A stretch of DNA of 64,000 nucleotides. Origin: Desulfitibacter sp. BRH_c19. GTDB taxonomy: Bacteria; Bacillota; DSM-16504; Desulfitibacterales; Desulfitibacteraceae. The position numbers were made by a program, and so were the translations under genes. The stretch covers positions 248,001 through 312,000 of the forward strand of contig LOER01000016.1 of the NCBI GenBank assembly GCA_001515945.1. Direction: 5' to 3'. Positions 36,524 to 43,729 of the stretch are shown here, piece by piece (the stretch's first letter is position 1; every line of letters begins with the position of its first letter). The notes beneath the pieces are model-generated. The model worked only from the letters and a program-made list of their open reading frames with translations. It ran no database searches and was not told the origin of the DNA.

Positions 36524-37048
36524 TTAGTTTTTAAGTAGTTGCTGTAAAACTGCCAATCTGGGGTCAATTATTTCTTCTTTACACTCACACTTATTCAAGT
36601 TAAGGTTACAACCACATTTCGGACACAACCCTAGACAACTATCTTTACATACTGCCCTCATAGGTATAGCTAAGATTACTGCCTGTTCTATAAAAGGTTG
36701 TAAATCAATTTTGCCATTCTTGTACCAATTCATATCCTCACCTTGCTGTTCATCTTCTGAGAGCAAGTTATATTCAACACTAGATACAAATCTTTCTTTA
36801 AAAGGAGCTTCTATATCAAATATAAATGGCTCTAAACAACAATGACATGTAATTTGTGCTTTGGCAGTAATTTCTCCCTCAACTAGAATATCTTTATTAG
36901 CAAACATTACCGTTGCGGCCACTTTTATCGGGCCTTCAAAACTGACTTTTTCTTCTTGACCCACCATTAGTTCTGGCAAATTTAACGAAAAGTCATAATG
37001 TCGAGTTGATAATTTTTCCATCTTAAGTTTCTCAACATCAATATACAC
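36524..37048 (-). CDS. yceD: YceD/DUF177 family protein
   Basis: A 174-residue protein of the DUF177 family, almost always encoded just before rpmF and linked to 23S rRNA processing or stability. LVEGEITAKAQITCHCCLEPF carries the family CxxC. A further cysteine cluster near the end (CKDSCLGLCPKCGCNLNLNK) suggests zinc binding. It is first in the yceD-rpmF operon, behind a consensus promoter. Confidence 0.92.
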   Translation of the reverse strand: MYIDVEKLKMEKLSTRHYDFSLNLPELMVGQEEKVSFEGPIKVAATVMFANKDILVEGEITAKAQITCHCCLEPFIFDIEAPFKERFVSSVEYNLLSEDEQQGEDMNWYKNGKIDLQPFIEQAVILAIPMRAVCKDSCLGLCPKCGCNLNLNKCECKEEIIDPRLAVLQQLLKN

Positions 37049-37080
37049 AGCAAACCATCCTTTACACGACTCTAATGGAG

Positions 37081-37110
37081 ATTATACAGGACCAGAGGAG
37101 TATATGTCAA
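37081..37110 (-). promoter_or_regulatory. sigma-A promoter of yceD-rpmF
   Basis: On the minus strand a perfect TTGACA (37110-37105) and a perfect TATAAT (37086-37081) with an 18-base spacer, about 33 bases before yceD. The -35 box overlaps the ackA stop codon. Confidence 0.85.
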
Positions 37111-38306
37111 GAAATTGACTCAAGAACCTCTTTAGTTTCTCTAGCAATCATAAGCTCTTCATTGGTTGGTACAACAACAACCTTAGTTGATGAATCAATA
37201 GTAGAAACTACTTTTTCCTCTCCACGAATCTTATTTATTTCTAAATCAATATTAATGCCAAGGTAATCCATGTTTTCACATATTTTTTCCCTGATTGCTC
37301 CTGAATTTTCACCTAATCCTGCTGTAAATACTAAAATATCAACACCATTTAAAACTGCTGCATAGGCACCAATAATTTTTTTTGCACAATGAATATATAC
37401 ATCAATAGCTAATTGTGCATCTGTGTTTCCTTCTTCTATCGCTGCTTCGAGATCCCTAAAATCACTACTTACCCCAGAAACACCAAATACACCGCTTTTT
37501 TTGTTCATAAGTTGATTGATTTGGTCAATATTCAAGTTTTCCTTTTCCATCAAGAAGGGTACTATTGCTGGGTCAATATTACCACAGCGTGTTCCCATCA
37601 CTAGTCCTTCTAGGGGAGTTAATCCCATGCTTGTATCCACAGATTTGCCATTTTTGACCGCAGTAATTGATGCACCGTTACCTAGGTGACAGGTCACAAT
37701 TTTGGAATTATTCAAATCTAAACCTGTAATTTCTGCTGCACGCCTGGCCACAAATTTGTGAGAGGTACCATGAAACCCATACCTACGAATTTTATGCTTC
37801 TCACAAATTCCCTTAGGTAAAGCATAGGTATATGCTGATGGTGACATTGTCTGATGGAATGCGGTATCAAATACAGCTACCTGAGGTATATTAGGCATTA
37901 GCTTCTCGCAAGCATTCATTCCCATAAGCCCGGGAGGATTATGCAATGGTGCAAGACTAAATAGCTTTTCAAATTCTTCTTTGATCCTATCATCAATTAA
38001 AACCGATTCGGCAATTACTCCTCCATGAACAGCACGATGTCCTACTGCATTAATTTCATCCATACTCCTGATAACTCCATGCTGAGCATCTGTTAAAGAC
38101 TCAACTACAAATTTTATTCCTATTTCATGGTTAGGAATTTCAGTTTCTAAAATATATTTGTCTTGACCTGCTGCTTGGTAAGTTATTAAAGCCCCTTCTA
38201 AACCAATTCTTTCAACTAGTCCCTTCGCTAATACACTTTCATTTTCCATGTCAAACATTTGATACTTGATTGATGAACTTCCTGAGTTTACAATTAGTAC
38301 TTTCAT
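37107..38306 (-). CDS. ackA: acetate kinase
   Basis: Interconverts acetate with ATP and acetyl phosphate, usually for ATP formation in fermenters. MKVLIVNSGSSSIKYQMFD is the family start, which fixes the ATG at 38306 (399 residues) although the AGGGG site is about 12 bases away. Other marks are RRYGFHGTSHKFVARRAA, CHLGNGASITAV and FTAGLGENSGAIRE. The partner phosphotransacetylase gene pta is not in the window. Confidence 0.96.
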   Translation of the reverse strand: MKVLIVNSGSSSIKYQMFDMENESVLAKGLVERIGLEGALITYQAAGQDKYILETEIPNHEIGIKFVVESLTDAQHGVIRSMDEINAVGHRAVHGGVIAESVLIDDRIKEEFEKLFSLAPLHNPPGLMGMNACEKLMPNIPQVAVFDTAFHQTMSPSAYTYALPKGICEKHKIRRYGFHGTSHKFVARRAAEITGLDLNNSKIVTCHLGNGASITAVKNGKSVDTSMGLTPLEGLVMGTRCGNIDPAIVPFLMEKENLNIDQINQLMNKKSGVFGVSGVSSDFRDLEAAIEEGNTDAQLAIDVYIHCAKKIIGAYAAVLNGVDILVFTAGLGENSGAIREKICENMDYLGINIDLEINKIRGEEKVVSTIDSSTKVVVVPTNEELMIARETKEVLESIS

Positions 38307-38351
38307 TTTGATAATTATCCCCTTTAACATTAAGTCTTTGAAAAATATCGT

Positions 38352-39143
38352 TCATATCACTCCTAAGGCTTGTAAATCTTTTTTTATAGCCGGGATTATT
38401 CTTCTCGCTTCACCTATACCTAATTCTATACACTCCTCGGCTCTATCAAACCTTGTTGGGCTGATATGGGAAAGATCTGGTTGTATTAATGCATTACATT
38501 CATGACACAATCTTTGTACATGTTCAAAGTGAGTTATTTCTAATGACATTAGAATAACATCAAAAATAGTCTGAACATTATGCTTACCCCCTATTCTGCC
38601 ACCAAATCTAACATCCACAGCTATTATATAGTCGGCTCCTTGCAACCTCAATATATTTATTGGTACATGATTTTTAACAGCACCATCTACTAATAACCTA
38701 TTAGCAATTCTTTTTGGTTTAAAAATTCCTGGAATCGATACACTAGCTCTTAAAGCATCAGCAACCTTACCAGTATTTATCACTACTTCCTCACCTGTTT
38801 CTATATCTGCAGCAATTGCAAAAAATGGCTTGGCTAATTCATTAAAGTTCTTGTTTTTTGTTATTACTTTAAACAATTCTTCAATCTTTTCACCTTTTAT
38901 CAAACCCATCTTTGGCAACACTATATCTACAAACTGCTGATGCCGCATGGTACATGCCATTTTAGCAACAAGATTTAAATCAGCATTATCGGCATAAAGA
39001 GCACCAAAAACGCTACCTATACTAGTACCTGCTATCACATGAACTGGTATCTTTTCTTCTTCCAAAACCATTAGTACCCCCAGGTGCGCCATCCCCTTGG
39101 CAGCACCTGCCCCAAGTGCCAAGCCCACAGTAGGTCTTTGCAT
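38352..39143 (-). CDS. patatin-like phospholipase family protein
   Basis: A 263-residue serine hydrolase of the RssA/patatin family. GLALGAGAAKGMAHLGVL forms the oxyanion region, AGTSIGSVFGALYA holds the nucleophile Ser (GxSxG), and DGAVKNHVP holds the catalytic Asp. The ATG at 39143 (MQRPTVG) is chosen because AAGGTGG precedes it. It lies upstream of ackA, 45 bases apart, and divergent from ylbJ. Substrate unknown. Confidence 0.88.
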   Translation of the reverse strand: MQRPTVGLALGAGAAKGMAHLGVLMVLEEEKIPVHVIAGTSIGSVFGALYADNADLNLVAKMACTMRHQQFVDIVLPKMGLIKGEKIEELFKVITKNKNFNELAKPFFAIAADIETGEEVVINTGKVADALRASVSIPGIFKPKRIANRLLVDGAVKNHVPINILRLQGADYIIAVDVRFGGRIGGKHNVQTIFDVILMSLEITHFEHVQRLCHECNALIQPDLSHISPTRFDRAEECIELGIGEARRIIPAIKKDLQALGVI

Positions 39144-39186
39144 AAGCCATCCCACCTTAATTGGTCTAATATAAGATACTATTAAG

Positions 39187-39214
39187 TATATATATTTAGT
39201 AATTAATATTTCAA
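39187..39214 (-). promoter_or_regulatory. possible promoter of the patatin-like gene
   Basis: TTGAAA (39214-39209), 16-base spacer and TATATA (39192-39187) on the minus strand, 44 bases before the start. The -35 box overlaps the ylbJ ribosome-binding region. The area is very AT-rich, so chance matches are easy. Confidence 0.35.
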
Positions 39215-39227
39215 TTGGAGAAAATTA

Positions 39228-40442
39228 ATGCAAAAACAAACTAAGAACATCTTAGGATATTTATTGAAATTAATAATGATCCTCATCATATTTCTTTCTT
39301 TAATGATTTTTCCTAAACAGGCCTTCGAAGCTTCTTTACGGGGTTTAAATGCCTGGTGGACTATTGTCTTCCCGGCTCTTTTACCTTTTTTTATTATGTC
39401 TGAAGTTCTTGTTTCAATTGGAATTGTCCAGTTTATAGGAGTACTACTAGAACCTGTAATGCGTCCTGTGTTTAGACTGCCTGGATCTGGTGCATTTGTT
39501 CTTGCTGTGGGATTTACCTCCGGTGCACCAATTAGTTCCATTGTAACAGCAGACTTAAGAAGAAAAAACATAATATCCAAAAATGAAGCTGAAAGACTAA
39601 TATGTTTCACAAACAATGCAAGCCCTTTATTCATGTTTGGAGCTGTTGCTGTTGGCATGTTTAAAAGCCCAGAGCTTGGTATTATAATTGCTCTTTCTCA
39701 TTATCTAGCGAATATATGTATTGGATTATGCTTAAGATTTTGGGTACCTAGAAATCACGGAATGCACTATAATTCACAAAACGTGGGATTTAAAAAGGCC
39801 GTAAAGACCTTATTTGCTAGCCACACCAAAACTAATAAACCCTTGGGTAAAATGCTAGGTGATGCAATAAGAAATTCTATAAACAACCTTACACAAATAG
39901 GTGGATTCATTATTCTTTTTTCTGTTGTAATTGAGTTACTTACATTATTTAATGTAATTGGAATACTATCCACTTCTTTAACATTTATTTTCAAACCCTT
40001 GATGTTAGACCTACAATTAGCAAAGGGTATAACTAGTGGTTTTGTTGAAATGACTATTGGTTCAAAATTAATTGCAGAATCAGCTTCTCCATTAAATCTA
40101 AAGGTTGCTGGTATAAGTCTTATCTTAGGCTGGTCAGGTTTATCCATCCATGCACAGGCATTGAGTATGCTGTCCAATACAGATATCAAATTTTATCCAT
40201 TTATTATTGCAAGGTTTTGTCATGGAATCCTAGCAGCAGCTATCACCTTAGTAATTTTCAATCCTACGGTTTCTGTTATCTCCGAATATGAAAATTTATT
40301 AAATCTGGAGTTTAGTACACTAACTCTGATAGTATACAGTTTTGGAATGTTTATATTTGTATTAATTACCCTACTTATCATATCTCTATTATACTCATTA
40401 ATTAAAAAGATTAGACTTAACCTGCATTTTCTATATCGTTAA
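39228..40442 (+). CDS. ylbJ: sporulation integral membrane protein YlbJ
   Basis: A 404-residue polytopic membrane protein of the nucleoside-transporter-like (Gate domain) class, needed for spore cortex formation in Bacillus. PKQAFEASLRGLNAWWTIVFPALLPFF, split over the first helices, and AVGFTSGAPISSIVTADLRR followed by FTNNASPLFMFGAVAVGMF are family marks. About eight to ten helices are predicted. TTGGAG precedes the ATG by seven bases. It is the only plus-strand gene in its neighbourhood, and its 3' end overlaps the opposing coiled-coil gene by 26 bases. Confidence 0.92.
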   Translation: MQKQTKNILGYLLKLIMILIIFLSLMIFPKQAFEASLRGLNAWWTIVFPALLPFFIMSEVLVSIGIVQFIGVLLEPVMRPVFRLPGSGAFVLAVGFTSGAPISSIVTADLRRKNIISKNEAERLICFTNNASPLFMFGAVAVGMFKSPELGIIIALSHYLANICIGLCLRFWVPRNHGMHYNSQNVGFKKAVKTLFASHTKTNKPLGKMLGDAIRNSINNLTQIGGFIILFSVVIELLTLFNVIGILSTSLTFIFKPLMLDLQLAKGITSGFVEMTIGSKLIAESASPLNLKVAGISLILGWSGLSIHAQALSMLSNTDIKFYPFIIARFCHGILAAAITLVIFNPTVSVISEYENLLNLEFSTLTLIVYSFGMFIFVLITLLIISLLYSLIKKIRLNLHFLYR

Positions 40443-40899
40443 TATCCTTTTTGGGAAGTCTTTCTTTTAGTTCGCTTCTTCCTTCTTCAATTGTGGCTAA
40501 AGTTTGTTGAAGTTTTATTTCTATTGAAGCCAGGAGATTATCAGCATACTGATTGGCTCCACTTTTAATCTCATAAGCTACTTTGTGTGCTTCGGCTATT
40601 ATCTCTTCACTCTGAATTTTTGCTTCCCTGACCACTTCTGATTCTTGTGCTAACCTTGTTATTTTATTTTTGGTATTATCTAGAACCTCTTGTGCTTCCA
40701 TTTTTGCTTCATTGATTACTCTTTCTCTTTCTCTTACAACCCATCTTGCTTGTCGCATTTCCTCGGGCAATTCGCTCCTGATTTTATCTATGTAGTCCAA
40801 AATTCGTTCTTTTTCCATTACAAATTTACTGGAGAGGGGAACTTTCTTACCTGTTTCTATTTCTTGTTCTAATTCATCAATTAACATGAAAATATCCAC
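40417..40899 (-). CDS. coiled-coil protein, function unknown
   Basis: A 160-residue, highly charged protein without membrane segments. Residues about 25-145 are a near-continuous helix rich in Glu, Lys, Arg and Ala (REREVINEAKMEAQ-like heptads), resembling DivIVA- or ATP-synthase-b-like stalk proteins only in composition. It starts with GTG behind GGAGG with 8-base spacing. It follows rsmD, where coaD is often found instead, and its stop lies inside the end of ylbJ on the other strand. I do not recognise a function. Confidence 0.75.
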   Translation of the reverse strand: MDIFMLIDELEQEIETGKKVPLSSKFVMEKERILDYIDKIRSELPEEMRQARWVVRERERVINEAKMEAQEVLDNTKNKITRLAQESEVVREAKIQSEEIIAEAHKVAYEIKSGANQYADNLLASIEIKLQQTLATIEEGRSELKERLPKKDINDIENAG

Positions 40900-40944
40900 A
40901 TTAACGTCCTCCCTTACATTGAGGTAAGATCTTAATTCAGTCAG

Positions 40945-41478
40945 TTAAAATCCATAATAACCAACTTGGGTGTCACCATATTTAGATACTTTAACTAATC
41001 GAAAGTTGTCACAATGTGACGGCAGTTCTATTTTATGTTCTGTTTCAACAACCACAATTCCTGCTTCTTTTAGCAATAGATTTAAATTTTTCAGAACGGG
41101 TATTACTAAATCACATCCATAGGGCGGATCTAAGAAAATAATATCGTAATTATCCCCTAACCTATCAGCCACTTTTCTAGCCTCACCTTTAATTATCATA
41201 CTTCTATCTTCAAAGGCGAGATTAGCTAAATTTGTTTTTATAAACTTAATAGCCTGGGGAGATTGATCAACAAAAGTACATTTATTTGCACCTCTACTTA
41301 ATGCCTCTATCCCAATGTTTCCAGTACCGGCAAACAAATCTAGAAAATCACTTTTATTAACCAGAGGAGCTATTGTATTAAATATTGCTTCCTTGACTCT
41401 ATCTGATGTAGGTCTGATTTTTATACCTTTGGGAGCAAAGATACGCCTCCCCTTTGCAGTTCCTGAAATTATTCTCAC
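40945..41478 (-). CDS. rsmD: 16S rRNA (guanine966-N2)-methyltransferase
   Basis: Methylates G966 of 16S rRNA. Family marks are MRIISGTAKGRRIFAPKG, RPTSDRVKEAIFNTIAP, the SAM-binding DLFAGTGNIGIEALSRGA and the catalytic LDPPYG. The 177 residues are normal. It starts with GTG behind GGGGTG. The usual neighbour coaD is not seen here; a coiled-coil gene follows. Confidence 0.95.
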   Translation of the reverse strand: MRIISGTAKGRRIFAPKGIKIRPTSDRVKEAIFNTIAPLVNKSDFLDLFAGTGNIGIEALSRGANKCTFVDQSPQAIKFIKTNLANLAFEDRSMIIKGEARKVADRLGDNYDIIFLDPPYGCDLVIPVLKNLNLLLKEAGIVVVETEHKIELPSHCDNFRLVKVSKYGDTQVGYYGF

Positions 41479-41617
41479 ATATACACCCCATTATAACATA
41501 TTTTTAGCAATTTCATGGTAATTTTTACAATAGGATAATAATTGGTTTTTAATTGGTCTCTGTATGTATATTTTACATCGTAACAGTTCATAATATTTAC
41601 TGGTAAAGCATTTTACT

Positions 41618-41665
41618 GAAGAGCTTAGTGGTTATTAGTAAATAACCCTCCCCCATAAGCTCTTC
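41618..41665. other. nested hairpin between rsmD and the zinc-ribbon gene
   Basis: GAAGAGCTTA (41618-41627) pairs with TAAGCTCTTC (41656-41665), and inside it GGTTATT (41630-41636) pairs with AATAACC (41641-41647). A C-rich loop CTCCCCCA lies on one side. No T-run; role unknown. Confidence 0.5.
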
Positions 41666-41685
41666 CTCCGGTTTCTCCTCTCCCA

Positions 41686-41718
41686 AAGAATGAGGGTCTC
41701 TAGGAGACCCTCATTCTT
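41686..41718 (-). terminator. long hairpin after the zinc-ribbon gene
   Basis: A perfect 15-bp stem (41686-41700 with 41704-41718) and a 3-base loop, 30 bases after the stop codon of the small gene. The tail on the minus strand is only TTTGGG, so termination would be weak; the hairpin itself is very stable. Confidence 0.55.
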
Positions 41719-41748
41719 ATATAATAATATACTACTCCTTATAAATAG

Positions 41749-41919
41749 TTATAGTAACTTTTTATTTGTTTTTATCTCTTTGCTTGCACTAATTTTAACA
41801 TTGTTGTTACATTTAAAACAAGTATACGGGCCATTGGGATTACTAGCAAGTCTTTGGTAATCCTTATGTATTTTACTGATTTCCTGTTTTTGACCACAAA
41901 GAATGCACTTTACTAGCAT
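41749..41919 (-). CDS. small zinc-ribbon protein (YlaI/DUF2197-like)
   Basis: A 56-residue gene beginning MLVKCILCGQKQEIS and ending NNKLL-like (TNKKLL). Two CxxC pairs, CILC (residues 5-8) and CFKC (34-37), 26 residues apart, form a likely zinc ribbon. Together with the size this fits the YlaI/DUF2197 family of Firmicutes, whose function is unknown. The ATG has a strong GGGAGG seven to eight bases upstream. It is divergent from gpr. Confidence 0.72.
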   Translation of the reverse strand: MLVKCILCGQKQEISKIHKDYQRLASNPNGPYTCFKCNNNVKISASKEIKTNKKLL

Positions 41920-42016
41920 ATTTTTTACCTCCCTTTCAAGTAAAGTATATCATAAAGGTAATATAATCCTCAACTTGGGGGAATTATATTTTTATAAACT
42001 AATAGGAGGTAACATT

Positions 42017-42997
42017 TTGACATTAACTTTAGATCTAATTAAAAATCTTGGTATTAATTTAGATTTAGCCGTTGAAGCACATAGTTTATTAAGGGGAGAT
42101 GCTAATGCGGAGATACAAGGAGTAATAGAAAAAGTAGATAAATTTGCCAATGGTACCATCACAAAAATCCAAATACTTGACGAAAACGGTGCAAAGCAAA
42201 TGGGAAAACAGCCTGGAAATTATCTTACCATAGACTCTAATGGACTCAGAGAAAATAATCCTGAGGTACACCAGGAGATTGCAGATGTTTTCGGAAGAGA
42301 ATTGGAAGGCTTATTGAAAAATATTGGAATTGGCGAAAATGACCCTGTCTTGATTATTGGCCTTGGAAACTGGGATGCCACCCCTGACGCGCTAGGTCCC
42401 AAGGTAGCAAGTAAGGTTCTTGTCACTAGACATCTTCATAAATACACACCTCAGAATGTCCAAGGTGGACTAAGACCAGTTTCTGCATTATCTCCAGGTG
42501 TTCTTGGCATTACCGGTATAGAAACTGCTGAAATTGTAAAGGGTGTTGTGGAAAAGGTACAGCCCGCTCTTGTAATAGCAGTAGATGCGCTAGCTGCTAT
42601 GAATTTAAATCGTATTACATCTACAATACAAATTGCTGATACGGGAATCAATCCAGGTTCTGGTATTGGCAACCAAAGAATGGCAATTACAAAGGATTCC
42701 TTAGGTGTACCTGTTATTGCTATTGGCATCCCAACAGTAGTACACGCTGCCGTTGTTGTATCAAGTAGTTTATATTATTTAGAAAATAATCAGCCTATCC
42801 AAAAAACCCTTCTGAATGACACTATTATCCAAGATGCAATTCAATCAGTCCTTGAGCCTTTCCATGGTAATTTAACCGTAACTCCAAAAGAAATAGATGA
42901 GCTAATTGAAACAACAGCCAAAATCATTGCATCTGGATTAAATCAGGCATTACATCTAGCTATTGGTCCTGAAGAAGGAAATATTTATTATCACTGA
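42017..42997 (+). CDS. gpr: spore germination protease GPR
   Basis: The aspartic-type (A25) protease that degrades small acid-soluble spore proteins at germination. It is made as a zymogen. The TTG at 42017 (MTLTLDLIKNLG, 326 residues) follows AGGAGG by seven bases; the frame is open 38 codons upstream but without a ribosome-binding site. LIIGLGNWDATPDALGPKVA, TGIETAEIVKGVVEKVQP and DTGINPGSGIGNQRMAITKD are diagnostic. It converges with the two SASP genes, its substrates. Confidence 0.94.
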   Translation: MTLTLDLIKNLGINLDLAVEAHSLLRGDANAEIQGVIEKVDKFANGTITKIQILDENGAKQMGKQPGNYLTIDSNGLRENNPEVHQEIADVFGRELEGLLKNIGIGENDPVLIIGLGNWDATPDALGPKVASKVLVTRHLHKYTPQNVQGGLRPVSALSPGVLGITGIETAEIVKGVVEKVQPALVIAVDALAAMNLNRITSTIQIADTGINPGSGIGNQRMAITKDSLGVPVIAIGIPTVVHAAVVVSSSLYYLENNQPIQKTLLNDTIIQDAIQSVLEPFHGNLTVTPKEIDELIETTAKIIASGLNQALHLAIGPEEGNIYYH

Positions 42998-43050
42998 TAA
43001 TGAAAGAGGAAGTTGATGAATGTCCCCAATTAATGGATGAACTAAACTTA

Positions 43051-43078
43051 ATGGAGCAGGTTAATTAACCTGCTCCAT
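43051..43078. terminator. 28-base perfect palindrome between gpr and SASP gene
   Basis: ATGGAGCAGGTTAA and its complement form a perfect palindrome with no fixed loop. It lies between the convergent gpr and SASP genes and could act in both directions, though neither side has a T-run. Confidence 0.6.
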
Positions 43079-43093
43079 ATATAACAAGCTCAA

Positions 43094-43315
43094 TTAAGAT
43101 CTTTGAGAATTTTGTTGTTCATATTGTTGAATCATTTTCTTAACCATTAAGCCTCCAATAGAACCGTTAACTCTTGAAGGAAGGTCTCCCATATATCCAC
43201 CTTGTGGGATCTGAATTCCTAGTTCTTGTGCAGTTTCAAACTTGAATTGTTCCATTGCTGCTCTGGCTTGAGGTACCAATAGCTTATTTGATCTAGAACC
43301 TCCACCTTTTGGCAT
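43094..43315 (-). CDS. alpha/beta-type small acid-soluble spore protein (copy 1)
   Basis: A DNA-protecting spore protein that coats and straightens DNA to an A-like form. The ATG at 43315 (MPKGGGSRSNKLLVPQ, 73 residues) follows AGGAGGTGA. KFETAQELGIQIP carries the GPR cleavage site after the Glu, and SRVNGSIGGLMVKKMI is the DNA-binding motif. Except at both ends it is identical to the neighbouring copy. Confidence 0.95.
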   Translation of the reverse strand: MPKGGGSRSNKLLVPQARAAMEQFKFETAQELGIQIPQGGYMGDLPSRVNGSIGGLMVKKMIQQYEQQNSQRS

Positions 43316-43361
43316 TAATGTCACCTCCTAAGAAGAAACTTGATTGTTTTATTACTTTAAA

Positions 43362-43574
43362 CTACTGCTGACCAGCATGCTGCTGCTGATAAGACTGAAT
43401 CATCTTTTTAACCATTAATCCACCAATAGAACCATTAACTCTTGAAGGAAGGTCTCCCATATATCCACCTTGTGGGATTTGAATTCCTAGTTCTTGAGCA
43501 GTTTCAAATTTGAACTGTTCCATAGCTGCTCTAGCTTGAGGTACCAAAAGTTTATTGTTATTGTTGTTAGGCAA
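43362..43574 (-). CDS. alpha/beta-type small acid-soluble spore protein (copy 2)
   Basis: Second SASP gene, upstream of copy 1 by 46 bases. The likely start is TTG at 43574 (MPNNNNNKLLVPQ, 70 residues), nine bases after a full AAGGAGGTG; the GTG at 43586 overlaps that ribosome-binding site. Conserved motifs are as in copy 1, with a Gln-rich tail (SYQQQHAGQQ). The two differ only at the N- and C-terminal few residues. Confidence 0.95.
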   Translation of the reverse strand: MPNNNNNKLLVPQARAAMEQFKFETAQELGIQIPQGGYMGDLPSRVNGSIGGLMVKKMIQSYQQQHAGQQ

Positions 43575-43607
43575 TTTTATTGTCACCTCCTTATCCTTTA
43601 GTATTTT

Positions 43608-43636
43608 TAGTATAACTCTCTAAATTGGATTTATAC
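43608..43636 (-). promoter_or_regulatory. possible sigma-G promoter of the SASP genes
   Basis: On the minus strand GTATA (43636-43632), 17-base spacer and TATACTA (43614-43608). This fits the sigma-G pattern GHATR...CATnnTA except for the first -10 base. SASP genes are transcribed by sigma-G in other spore formers. Confidence 0.4.
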
Positions 43637-43693
43637 TGGACATGAACTGTAAGTATTTGCCTCGATTGTTATATCCTTTTACATGCTAATAAA

Positions 43694-43726
43694 GAAAAAA
43701 ACCTTCCCTTATCTAGAAAGGAAAGG
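43694..43726 (-). terminator. Rho-independent terminator of recG
   Basis: A 7-bp stem (43720-43726 with 43702-43708, one G-T pair) and a run of seven T on the minus strand, directly after the recG stop codon. It closes the yloU-fakA-recG operon. Confidence 0.85.
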
Positions 43727-43729
43727 CTC

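Larger units (their letters stand above)
41479..41748. other. gap with two structured segments
   Basis: No coding frame of note. The gap is AT-rich on both sides of two inverted repeats: a nested hairpin at 41618-41665 and a 15-bp stem at 41686-41718. It contains the 3' end region of the small zinc-ribbon gene and must also contain any rsmD promoter, which I could not place. Confidence 0.6.

Noticed and set aside
39203-39658. 151-codon frame on the minus strand opposite ylbJ
   Set aside because: Shadow of the ylbJ coding strand; no ribosome-binding site and low-complexity composition.
41903-42016. 38-codon N-terminal extension of gpr
   Set aside because: No ribosome-binding site before the ATG at 41903, and it would overlap the opposing zinc-ribbon gene. 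The TTG at 42017 has AGGAGG at good distance.
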